From the NCBI GenBank assembly GCA_965223105.1, contig OZ244987.1, forward strand, positions 4,340,001-4,404,000: a stretch of DNA of 64,000 nt. Reading direction: 5' to 3'. The position numbers and the translations under genes were made by a program. Shown here piece after piece: positions 7,226 through 15,399 of the stretch (position 1 is its first letter; the number at the start of each line of letters is the position of its first letter). Under the pieces are notes generated by a model. The model saw nothing but the letters and a program-made list of their open reading frames with translations. It ran no database searches and was not told the origin of the DNA. The stretch comes from JABDMH01 sp965223105. GTDB lineage: Bacteria; Bacteroidota; Bacteroidia; Chitinophagales; Saprospiraceae.

Positions 7226-9601
7226 ATGCTGAGAAATTATTTCTACACTGCTTTGCGATCAATTTTTAGAAGGAAACTTCTCTCGTTGACCAATTTATTG
7301 GGACTGGCCGTAGGCATATCCAGTTTCCTGGTCAGTTATCATCACTATATGTACGAAAATAGTTACGACCGGCAATATGAAAAAGCCGATGCCCTCTATC
7401 GCATTGTAACGGGTGATGTAGTCTCCGGTGAGGGGTGGGTTAGAATATCCGCTCCACTGCCCATTAAGATCAAACAAGATGTACCGGAAGTAACAGAGGT
7501 GTGCCGGTTGATTAATCTGGACAAAAACTCAAAGACATCCGTAAAATTTGGCACCCAAATTTTTTATGAAAAGGACTTCTTTCTTGCTGATCCCACGGTA
7601 GTTGATTTCTTTGATCTGGACATTTTACAAGGGAATCACTCAGCCATAGATGATCCCAAATCCATGATCATATCCCAGGCCAAGGCTCGCCAATTGTTTG
7701 GATATCAAAACCCTATTGGCCAGACCATTCGAGTGAACGACCAGCACGAATTTACTGTCGAAGGTGTGTATAAGGACTTCCCTGAAAACACTCATCTCAA
7801 TCTGGATTTTATCGTATCGTTTCAAAACCTCGAAACGCTTCTGCCTGGTACTAGCCTCACCGGCAATTGGGGACAATTCAATTATTTTGGTTATGCACTG
7901 CTGCATCCCGATGCCGACGTTGAAATGGCACGAGAAAAAATCAAGAATCTAGAAGTCCGGCTGAGCGATGAAAATACTTTCCAGCTGGAGCAGATCGGGT
8001 TACAGCCTCTGAGAGATATCCATTTTCAGGAAAATAGAGGAAATCTAAAAGCGAGTACCAATATTAAAAATCTCTGGATTTATGCCTTAGCGGCTATAGC
8101 CATCTTAATGATTTCAATCATCAATTATGTCAACCTCAGTGTAGCGAGTTCTACACGTCGATTGAGAGAAGTAGGCTTGCGAAAGACCATCGGCGCATTT
8201 AGGGGTCAGCTCATCCTGCAGTTTATTGGTGAATCGGTGCTTATGGTCGCCCTGGCCACTTTGGCCGCACTGGTATGCACACACTTCTTCTTCATAGAAC
8301 TGATAAATAATATTTTCGGTTTAGACCTCAGTATTGCTTGGAGTGAACCTATAACCTGGCTTCTAATTCTAGGATTGACGTTCTTCATCGGTCTACTCTC
8401 AGGGTCTTATATTGCCTACTACATCGTCCGAATCGAGCCAGTCAAGGCCTTGCGAGGAGGGATAAAAATGTCTTCAGGCCGGCAACCCGTCCGCAATTTT
8501 CTACTGGCCACACAATTCTTGATTACAATTACTTTGCTGTCAGCCATTCTGACCATACGAGCCCAAATGAGTTATCTGCAAGACCAGGATATCGGAATGA
8601 ACAAAGAAGGCGTGGTCAGTATTCCCATCTATGATGACGACTGGAGGACAAATATTCAGGTAATCAAAGAACAATTGATGAGCCTTCCCGAGGTGGAGGT
8701 AGCATCTGGAACAGGTTTCCAACCGGGCATTGCCAACTGGCATCAGACCGTCTGGTGGGAAGGACAGCAAGAGGATGCGTCGATGAATATCATTTCTGCT
8801 GATCAGGATTTCATAGCAGCACTAGACCTTGAGCTTGTTGAAGGCAACCTGGACCTCTTAGATGGTGATCAAAATCAGGTCGCATACATTTTGAATCAAT
8901 CTGCACTTCAATTGATGGGCTGGTCTGAAGCTAGCGGAAAATTGTTTTCTCCATTTGGAACTAACCGGCGAAAAGCCATCCTCGGTGTTGTAAATGATTT
9001 TAATTACAAATCTCTTCACCATCCTATAGAGCCATGTGTGATTGTATTGGGTAATAGATTTGCACCCGACCAGCTGCTGGTTAAGATCACCAGCAGCAAT
9101 ATATCTACGGCTCTGGAAAAAATCAAAGAAAAACTGGTGGCGATGACACCCAATATCGCCTTTCAGTACGACTTCTTAACCGATCGATTTAAAGGTCTTT
9201 ATCAAGAAGAATACAGATCACAAAAACTCATCTCCCTATACACTACCATTGCCATTTTTCTTAGTGTTTTGGGTTTATTTGCATTGATCACATTTGAGGT
9301 TAATGAACGCACCAAAGAAATTGCCATCAGAAAAGTATTGGGAATTTCCGAGATATCTCTCGGAATATTAATTTCCTCGAGATTCATCAGAATTGTAGCT
9401 CTTGTCTGCATCGTGGCATTACCTCTTACGCTTTATCTGATGCAGAATTGGTTGGCGAATTTTAATTACCGGATAGCGCTTCGTCTAGACCTCTTCCTAT
9501 GGTCTATGGCCATTATTCTTTTGATGATTGTTGGTACAGGAGTGATAAAAGTTATTCAACTAAACAAGGTAAACACAGCTCAGGTACTCAAACAATATTA
9601 G
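7226..9601 (+). CDS. MacB/FtsX-type ABC transporter permease
   Basis: A 791-residue protein. The N-terminus MLRNYFYTALRSIFRRKLL precedes a first membrane segment (about 20-40), then a large periplasmic MacB-PCD-like domain (about 45-280), a block of three membrane helices of the FtsX fold (about 285-400), a second half beginning RNFLLATQFLITITLL (about 420), another periplasmic domain, and C-terminal FtsX helices with FEVNERTKEIAIRKVLG (about 690-705), a hallmark of the family. Such permeases work with a separate ATPase to power export or mechanotransmission across the envelope; none is encoded nearby. A paralogue of the same design lies at 53913-56375. The gene follows a repeat cluster. Confidence 0.9.
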   Translation: MLRNYFYTALRSIFRRKLLSLTNLLGLAVGISSFLVSYHHYMYENSYDRQYEKADALYRIVTGDVVSGEGWVRISAPLPIKIKQDVPEVTEVCRLINLDKNSKTSVKFGTQIFYEKDFFLADPTVVDFFDLDILQGNHSAIDDPKSMIISQAKARQLFGYQNPIGQTIRVNDQHEFTVEGVYKDFPENTHLNLDFIVSFQNLETLLPGTSLTGNWGQFNYFGYALLHPDADVEMAREKIKNLEVRLSDENTFQLEQIGLQPLRDIHFQENRGNLKASTNIKNLWIYALAAIAILMISIINYVNLSVASSTRRLREVGLRKTIGAFRGQLILQFIGESVLMVALATLAALVCTHFFFIELINNIFGLDLSIAWSEPITWLLILGLTFFIGLLSGSYIAYYIVRIEPVKALRGGIKMSSGRQPVRNFLLATQFLITITLLSAILTIRAQMSYLQDQDIGMNKEGVVSIPIYDDDWRTNIQVIKEQLMSLPEVEVASGTGFQPGIANWHQTVWWEGQQEDASMNIISADQDFIAALDLELVEGNLDLLDGDQNQVAYILNQSALQLMGWSEASGKLFSPFGTNRRKAILGVVNDFNYKSLHHPIEPCVIVLGNRFAPDQLLVKITSSNISTALEKIKEKLVAMTPNIAFQYDFLTDRFKGLYQEEYRSQKLISLYTTIAIFLSVLGLFALITFEVNERTKEIAIRKVLGISEISLGILISSRFIRIVALVCIVALPLTLYLMQNWLANFNYRIALRLDLFLWSMAIILLMIVGTGVIKVIQLNKVNTAQVLKQY

Positions 9602-9782
9602 AGTCAACATGACAAAACGCCATGTGAAATGATAAATAAGAATTTCAGCGGCAACTACTGATATCATCCTTATGGATATCGATCAAGGATGGCTTTTTGC
9701 TCTACTTTTTGCCACGTGCAGGTGGAAAAACCTTGACAGGCTAAGGTTTACTATTAATTTCGTTAATAAGTCTGATTAGTGG
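9602..9782. other. Gap with a truncated family 3 end
   Basis: Positions about 9684-9720 hold CAAGGATGGCTTTTTGCTC followed by TACTTTTTGCCAC, which is the 3' end of the family 3 element without the rest. No gene was seen in the gap. Confidence 0.55.
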
Positions 9783-10020
9783 GATGCCCTCTGGGATTTT
9801 TCCTTAGAAAAACAAGGCCGCGGGCTGGCAAAAGAGCACCAACTGTTCGAACCGGTAGAAAATAAAGCATGAAGCCCAGGTGACGAGAGCCCCATGCTTG
9901 AAAAAGATATCAGTAAGGGCGAGTTTTGGTGCGAGCGCCCAAGCGGGCCGTAGTTTTTCAAGAAAAAAGATCCAGGGTTGCTTTTTGCTCTACTTTTTGC
10001 CACCAAAAAGTAGAAAAAAC
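9783..10020 (+). repeat. Structured repeat family 3, copy A
   Basis: About 238 bp from GATGCCCTCTGGGATTTTTC to AAAAAGTAGAAAAAAC. Landmarks in order: GCGGGCTGGCAAAAGAGCAC, GTTCGAACCGG, AAGCATG paired with CATGCTT 22 nt later, GGTGCGAGCGCC, and the terminal CTACTTTTT / AAAAAGTAG hairpin with loop GCCACC. The upstream GGTTGC is a weaker partner for GCCACC than the GGTGGC of other copies. No credible protein is encoded. Confidence 0.85.
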
Positions 10021-10065
10021 CACACTTCAAAGGGGGCGGCATTAAATTGAGAATGCGCTGCCCGG

Positions 10066-10300
10066 GATGCCCTTAGGATATTTTTCCTCAGAGAAACAAG
10101 GCTGCGGGCTGGCAAAAGAGTACCAACTGTTCGAGCCGGTAGAAAATAAAGCATGAAGCCCAGGTGACGAGAGCCCCATGCTTGAAAAAGATATCACTAA
10201 GGGCGAGTTTTGGTGCGAGTGCCAGGCGGGCCGTAGTTTTTCAAGGAAAAAGATCCAGGGTGGCTTTTTGCTCTACTTTTTGCCACCAAAAAGTAGAAAA
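10066..10300 (+). repeat. Structured repeat family 3, copy B
   Basis: Same architecture as copy A. Near its 3' end two hairpins exclude each other: GGTGGC at 10259-10264 can pair with GCCACC at 10282-10287, or CTACTTTTT at 10273-10281 can pair with AAAAAGTAG at 10288-10296, which puts GCCACC in its loop. It lies immediately downstream of the stop codon of the PhoX-like gene (which runs on the opposite strand). Confidence 0.85.
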
Positions 10301-10311
10301 ATCAATTACTT

Positions 10312-12006
10312 CTATAGGTAAATGATTTTCCTTAACACCGTTGTTGTCTCTGTTCTAAGTTGAATAAAATACGTCCCTGGAGGAACCCTATTTCCCTTGG
10401 TGTCAGACCCATCCCAATATTCTATATGCTGACCAACCCCTTTTTGCCCTGTCCGTAATACTTTTACTGGTATTCCCGCTGAATTAAAAATAAAAATCTC
10501 TAGTTTCTGCACTTTCCTCAGAGAGAATGGAATCCTGGTCCTTGTAGAAAAGGGATTAGGATATGGATTGCCGAGTGAAACATTAGCTACTCTTGATGCA
10601 GAAGAACTTGTAACGGCAGTTGTAGATTGCCATGGTCCAGTAATGGCCAAACTAATTCCAGGCTTTTGAATATTGACAAAAAGGGTGGTTCCATCCGGCG
10701 AAAAAGTAGCCCCAGCAAGCTCATCCGTATTTAATGAATTTTTGGCCAGTTTGCATATTTCGCCCTGAGGGGTCACCAGGTCTAAAAATTGAGCTCCATC
10801 ACCGTCTTCACAAATGATGAGATCTCCCCATGGTGCGACCGTGAGGTTATCGGCTCTTTCTACCAATCTACTGTCATTGGGCTCAATAAAAAGCTCAAGC
10901 ATTCCCGGTTGGTTTTCTTCATCAGCCAAACCTTCTACCTCGCTGGGTATGTACTTCCAAATCTGTCCTTTCTCGTTTGCACCACCATTGGTACAAGCAA
11001 AGAAAATGGCCCCGCCACTATACCACATCCCTTCGCCACGAGCAAACTTTGCTGCACCTTGGGCAAAACCACGCTGCCGTAAATCATCTTCTGGTGCCAA
11101 TACATCATCCAAGTCTATCCATTTGACCGCCAGCTCAGCTCCAACGGGTATGTTTTGTCCGTTCCAGTTGCGCGTGTCAGCTGAATTCATATCCCTTAGA
11201 ACCAAAGCCTGTAAACGGCCTCCCATAAGTAAGACTCCCGGTTGATCTGGAATGAAACGATACAACAGTCCATCGCTGCGATCTTCAGTTTGGTAGACAA
11301 TTCCACTTTTCGGATCGACCGCCACGGCCTCATGATTAAAGCGGCCCATATCTGTAAGGGGCATGGCTTGAACTAATTCCATTTTTTCAGAAACAGGAAC
11401 TTCAAAGTTAAAACCATGATCTTTTTCTGCTGTCGCACCCACTCTGGATACATTTTCTTCGCATGAAATCCAGGTATTCCAAGGTGTTGGACCGCCAGCA
11501 CAGTTTCGATTCGTGCCACAAAGACTCAAATATTGCTTCTCAAGTTGGCGGGTACGCGTATCATAAACTAAGGTTGTCGTACCGCCAATGGAGGGCCTGG
11601 TGCCACTGCCTTCATCATAGAAAAGGCTTTGGTCCACCAGATTTATGAACTCATAATTGGATCCAAAAGCACTCTTGCTTACTTCGTCGGGAGACAGCTC
11701 ATGATTACGAACAAGAATGGTTTTGCCATCTGGACCGGGAAAAGCAGCCATACCATCGTGGTCACCGGGTACAAGCAATCCATCATCCATCATTTCACCA
11801 GTGCGAGAAAATGCATGATAACTAAATCCCTCCGGTAAATCTAGGATGCCATTAGGGTCTGCAATCAGATCACCATAATTACAGGCAAGTGAGGAAGCTT
11901 CAGGTCTTGCCAGCAGGGATCTCAATCCCGTAAATCCCAAAGCAAAAGCAGCACCCATCTTCAGTGCGTAACGTCGCGATCTTCGCTTGGAAAAATTTGT
12001 CCTCAT
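10312..12006 (-). CDS. PhoX-like (DUF839) Tat-exported protein with C-terminal T9SS sorting domain
   Basis: A 564-residue protein. The N-terminus SKRRSRRYALKMGAAFALGF has a twin-arginine motif followed by a hydrophobic stretch. Residues about 40-460 match the PhoX/DUF839 propeller: LPEGFSYHAFSRTGE, DGMAAFPGPDGKTILVRNHE, then GGPTPWNTWISCEEN, DMGRFNHEAVAVDP, and PWGDLIICEDGDG. PhoX enzymes are calcium- and iron-dependent alkaline phosphatases of the periplasm or surface, but many DUF839 proteins are uncharacterised, so activity is not certain. The last about 90 residues (LGNPYPNPFSTRTRIPFSL to GTYFIQLRTETTTVLRKI) form a T9SS type A / FlgD-like sorting domain. The gene sits alone between blocks of repeat family 3. 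Confidence 0.85.
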   Translation of the reverse strand: MRTNFSKRRSRRYALKMGAAFALGFTGLRSLLARPEASSLACNYGDLIADPNGILDLPEGFSYHAFSRTGEMMDDGLLVPGDHDGMAAFPGPDGKTILVRNHELSPDEVSKSAFGSNYEFINLVDQSLFYDEGSGTRPSIGGTTTLVYDTRTRQLEKQYLSLCGTNRNCAGGPTPWNTWISCEENVSRVGATAEKDHGFNFEVPVSEKMELVQAMPLTDMGRFNHEAVAVDPKSGIVYQTEDRSDGLLYRFIPDQPGVLLMGGRLQALVLRDMNSADTRNWNGQNIPVGAELAVKWIDLDDVLAPEDDLRQRGFAQGAAKFARGEGMWYSGGAIFFACTNGGANEKGQIWKYIPSEVEGLADEENQPGMLELFIEPNDSRLVERADNLTVAPWGDLIICEDGDGAQFLDLVTPQGEICKLAKNSLNTDELAGATFSPDGTTLFVNIQKPGISLAITGPWQSTTAVTSSSASRVANVSLGNPYPNPFSTRTRIPFSLRKVQKLEIFIFNSAGIPVKVLRTGQKGVGQHIEYWDGSDTKGNRVPPGTYFIQLRTETTTVLRKIIYL

Positions 12007-12185
12007 TTCGATTGACCTATTCAGATTTCTCGATTAACCTAAAGTTATGAATTCCTTCTTTTGAGTGCCTAAATTCCAGGATGATTACATTCTTGTCGTG
12101 CTGGCCATACGACTGGGACTTTGCCACGCTTTATATGGCAAATGGCCAGATCTCACCTCTGATGAATTTATAAGACAGACCACTG

Positions 12186-12420
12186 GATGCCCTTAGGAGA
12201 TTTTTCCTCAGAAAAACAAGGTTGCAGGCTGGCAAAAGAGCACCAACTGTTCGAGCCGGTAGAAAATATTGCGCGAAGCCGTGATGACGAGGAAGCCAAA
12301 CTTAGGGAACAACCACTAAGGGCGAGTTTTGGTGCGAGCGCCAGGGGAGCCGTCGTTTTTCGAGGAAAAAGGTCCAGGGTGGCTTTTTGCTCTACTTTTT
12401 GCCACCAAAAAGTAGAAAGA
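12186..12420 (+). repeat. Structured repeat family 3, copy C
   Basis: Same landmarks as copies A and B, but the middle is different: ATTGCGCGAAGCCGTGATGACG replaces the AAGCATG...CATGCTT stem. This is the most diverged copy. It retains GGTGCGAGCGCC and both alternative 3' hairpins. Confidence 0.8.
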
Positions 12421-12572
12421 ACATTAACAAGCGCAGGTTCACTAATGGAGTAATGTTGTCATTACGATACTAGTCACCATATGTCATCCCCCAGAGTGCT
12501 AGCCAACCTATTGGTTGGAGCACTCTACCCCCTTCAAAGGGGGCGGCGTTAAATTGAGAATGCGCTGCCCGG
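12421..12572 (+). repeat. Spacer repeat between family 3 elements
   Basis: A spacer that itself recurs at about 12807-12993 and 13693-13846. It holds CATTAACAAGCGCAGG, TGGAGTAATGTTGTCATTAC, a stem GTGCT / AGCAC enclosing CCAACC-TATT-GGTTGG, a CCCCCTT / AAGGGGG hairpin, and GAGAATGCGCTGCC. The family 3 cluster is thus a tandem array with a composite period of about 420 bp rather than scattered single elements. Confidence 0.75.
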
Positions 12573-12806
12573 GATGCCCTTAGGATATTTTTCCTCAGAA
12601 AAACAAGGTTGCGGGCTGGCAAAAGAGCACCAACTGTTCGAGCCGGAAGTAAATAAAGCATGAAGCCCAGGTGACGAGAGCCCCATGCTTGAAAAAGATA
12701 TCACTAGGGGCGAGTTTTGGTGCGAGCACCAGGGGAGCCGTAGTTTTTCAAGGAAAAAGGTCCAGGGTGGCTTTTTGCTCTACTTTTTGCCACCAAAAAG
12801 TAGAAA
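12573..12806 (+). repeat. Structured repeat family 3, copy D
   Basis: Full-length copy. It and its following spacer are nearly identical to copy E and its spacer, with an offset of about 421 bp, which indicates a recent duplication or gene conversion. It carries the AAGCATG / CATGCTT stem and both 3' alternative hairpins. Confidence 0.85.
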
Positions 12807-12993
12807 GAACATTAACAAGCGCAGGTTCACTAATGGAGTAATGTTGTCATTACGATACTAACAAGCGCAGGTTCACTAATGGAGTAAGTCTAGTCGACCA
12901 TATGTCATCCCCCAGAGTGCTAGCCAACCTATTGGTTGGAGCACTCTACCCCCTTCAAAGGGGGCAGCGTTAAATTGAGAATGCGCTGCCCGG

Positions 12994-13230
12994 GATGCCC
13001 TTAGGATATTTTTCCTCAGAAAAACAAGGTTGCGGGCTGGCAAAAGAGCACCAACTGTTCGAGCCGGAAGTAAATAAAGCATGAAGCCCAGGTGACGAGA
13101 GCCCCATGCTTGAAAAAGATATCACTAGGGGCGAGTTTTGGTGCGAGCACCAGGGGAGCCGTAGTTTTTCAAGGAAAAATATCCAGGGTGGCTTTTTGCT
13201 CTACTTTTTGCCACCAAAAAAAGGTAGAAA
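12994..13230 (+). repeat. Structured repeat family 3, copy E
   Basis: Near-identical to copy D, except that the 3' hairpin arm reads AAAAAAAGGTAG, so the terminal stem is weakened by an insertion. A shortened spacer follows, with a fragment GGCAAAAGAGCACCAAACG at about 13284, apparently a recombination scar. Confidence 0.85.
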
Positions 13231-13318
13231 ATACATTAACAAAACAAGTAATGTTGCCATTACGATACTAGGTCATCCCCCAGAGGCAAAAGAGCACCAA
13301 ACGTTATGTTCGAGCCTG

Positions 13319-13553
13319 GATGCCCTTAGGAGATTTTTCCTCAGAAAAACAAGGTTGCGGGCTGGCAAAAGAGCACCAACTGTTCGAGCCGGAAGTAAAT
13401 AAAGCATGAAGCCCAGGTGACGAGAGCCCCATGCTTGAAAAAGATATCACTAAGGGCGAGTTTTGGTGCGAGCGCCAGGGGAGCCGTAGTTTTTCAAGGA
13501 AAAAGATCCAGGGTGGCTTTTTGCTCTACTTTTTGCCACCAAAAAGTAGAAAA
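13319..13553 (+). repeat. Structured repeat family 3, copy F
   Basis: Full-length copy with the standard stems. It is followed at 13560-13694 by a half copy that starts CGACGAGGAAGCTATACCTG and contains only the GGTGCGAGCGCC segment and the 3' hairpins. Confidence 0.85.
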
Positions 13554-13559
13554 ATCAAT

Positions 13560-13694
13560 ACGACGAGGAAGCTATACCTGAGGAACAGCTAATAGGGGCG
13601 AGTTTTGGTGCGAGCGCCAAGCGGGCCGTAGTTTTTAGGAAAAAGGTCCAGGGTGGCTTTTTGCTCTACTCTTTGCCACCAAAAAGTAGAAAGA
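13560..13694 (+). repeat. Half copy of repeat family 3 (F')
   Basis: Begins with GACGAGGAAGCTATACCTGA, a variant of the middle segment seen in copy C, and contains the 3' half of the element with a C in the hairpin arm (CTACTCTTT). Confidence 0.75.
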
Positions 13695-13846
13695 ACATTA
13701 ACAAGCGCAGGTTCACTAATGGAGTAATGTTGTCATTACGATACTAGTCACCATATGTCATCCCCCAGAGTGCTAGCCAACCTATTGGTTGGAGCACTCT
13801 ACCCCCTTCAAAGGGGGCGGTGTTATATTGAGACTGCACCAGCCGG

Positions 13847-14080
13847 GATGCCCTTAGGAGATTTTTCCTCAGAAAAACAAGGTTGCGGGCTGGCAAAAGA
13901 GCACCAACTGTTCGAGCCGGAAGTAAATAAAGCATGCAGCCCAGGTGACGAGAGCCCCATGCTTGAAAAAGATATCACTAAGGGCGAGTTTTGGTGCGAG
14001 CGCCAGGGGAGCCGTAGTTTTTCAAGGAAAAAGATCCAGGGTGGCTTTTTGCTCTACTTTTTGCCACCAAAAGTAGAAAA
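13847..14080 (+). repeat. Structured repeat family 3, copy G
   Basis: Full-length copy with one base less in each A-run of the 3' hairpin (CCAAAAGTAG). The preceding spacer keeps the CCCCCTT / AAGGGGG hairpin. Confidence 0.85.
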
Positions 14081-14087
14081 ATCAATA

Positions 14088-14202
14088 CGACGAGGAAGCT
14101 ATACCTGAAACACCACTAAGGACGAGTTTTGGTGCGAGCGCCAAGGGGGCTGTAGTTTTTCAAGGAAAAAGATCCCTTTTTCTTACCCAAAAAGTAGAAA
14201 AA
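14088..14202 (+). repeat. Half copy of repeat family 3 (G')
   Basis: Starts CGACGAGGAAGCTATACCTG like F' and ends CCCAAAAAGTAGAAAAAAC, with the GGTGGC arm lost. It is the last copy; the RNA methyltransferase stop codon follows about 10 bp later. Confidence 0.7.
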
Positions 14203-14211
14203 ACAACAGGA

Positions 14212-15360
14212 CTAATTCTCCTTCTTACCCAAATATAAATCAAAACCCACCCACCGGCATTCGAGTGGACCATTATAAAGTGTTTTCTTTATGAAAGGTC
14301 GCAAGCCTATGCGCTTGATTGCTTGGAGATGAGAAGAAATCACAAAAGCCTTCCACCCTGCAAAATGCCCCTTCAGATGATCTCCAATGTCTGTGTAGAA
14401 TGCAGTGGCATCCTCCAGGGAAAGCCTTTCATCATAGGGGGGATTGAATAGAACCACCCCTGGTGGTCCTTTGGGTACCCAGGAAAAGAAATCCTTCTTT
14501 TTCCACGAGATATGTTGCAAGCCACAATTCAACGCATTGCCTCTAGCTCTTCTGACCATCTTGGCGTCAATATCGAAGCCTGATATTTTAACTGCCGCAT
14601 TTCGCTCCAGGCTGCGCAATTCCTCCTTCGTTTCTCGAAATAACTTATTTCGATAGTTTTGGAGGTGTTGAAAACTAAAGTCATCCCGAAGAAATTGAGG
14701 ATGAATGTTTTGAGCCATAAGGTACGCCTCTATGGGAATTGTTCCAGAGCCACACATGGGATCCACCAGCGGCTGGCTTGCATCCCATCCCAAAAGATGA
14801 AGCAGACCGGCGGCAAGGACCTCATTGAGTGGTGCTGAACCACGCTCTAATCGATATCCACGCTTGAAAAGGGGTCTACCGACCAAATCCAACGAAATCG
14901 TACACTGATCTTGTCGGATAAATATATCAATTTTGACATCAGGTGTTTTCGACACCGACGGCCTCCGGTGAACCTTGGCACGAAATTGATCTACAATGGC
15001 ATCTTTCACCCGCAAAGCCAGATAATGGGTATTGCGAAATAAGGTGGAATAACAGACCATATTCACATAAATCGTCTTCTTGACATCGAAGATGGAAAAC
15101 CACTCCGTTTCCTGCACCAGTTGATACAAGTCATCTTCGTTTCTGACGACTCCCCCATTGATAGGACTCAAGACGGTCAAGGCCGTCCTTGCTCCTAATA
15201 TGGCTTTATATGCCAGCTTCTGATTTCCTTGGAAGGTCACTGCCCGGTTGCCAATTTCTATCCCCCTTGCACCCAGATCCTCCAATTCCTTTGCCAAGAC
15301 CTCTTCCAGCCCTTGCATAGTCTTAGCCGTGAAAGATTGATCGGGATTGACTTCTTTCAT
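14212..15360 (-). CDS. THUMP-domain class I SAM-dependent RNA methyltransferase (RlmL-like)
   Basis: A 382-residue protein. The N-terminal part (about 8-160) with TMQGLEEVLAKELEDLGA is a THUMP-type RNA-binding region. The catalytic part has the SAM motif DPMCGSGTIPIEAYLMA and the N6/N2-type motif VLFNPPYDERL. This layout matches the RlmL N-terminal half and related guanine-N2 methyltransferases of 23S rRNA; tRNA targets are also possible in this family. It lies 39 bp downstream of the acyl-CoA carboxylase gene on the same strand and may be co-transcribed. Its end abuts repeat family 3, which probably provides no specific termination signal. Confidence 0.88.
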   Translation of the reverse strand: MKEVNPDQSFTAKTMQGLEEVLAKELEDLGARGIEIGNRAVTFQGNQKLAYKAILGARTALTVLSPINGGVVRNEDDLYQLVQETEWFSIFDVKKTIYVNMVCYSTLFRNTHYLALRVKDAIVDQFRAKVHRRPSVSKTPDVKIDIFIRQDQCTISLDLVGRPLFKRGYRLERGSAPLNEVLAAGLLHLLGWDASQPLVDPMCGSGTIPIEAYLMAQNIHPQFLRDDFSFQHLQNYRNKLFRETKEELRSLERNAAVKISGFDIDAKMVRRARGNALNCGLQHISWKKKDFFSWVPKGPPGVVLFNPPYDERLSLEDATAFYTDIGDHLKGHFAGWKAFVISSHLQAIKRIGLRPFIKKTLYNGPLECRWVGFDLYLGKKEN

Positions 15361-15399
15361 ATTCGGCTCTTAGAAATCACAATATCGTAAGTGAAGATT

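Noticed and set aside
12187..14108. Small ORFs (60-117 codons) inside repeat family 3
   Set aside because: The same frames recur in every repeat copy, end at repeat boundaries, and are not matched by a recognisable protein. The conserved feature is base pairing.
9602..14211. Insertion sequence or transposon
   Set aside because: No transposase or integrase-like reading frame was found in or near any repeat cluster.
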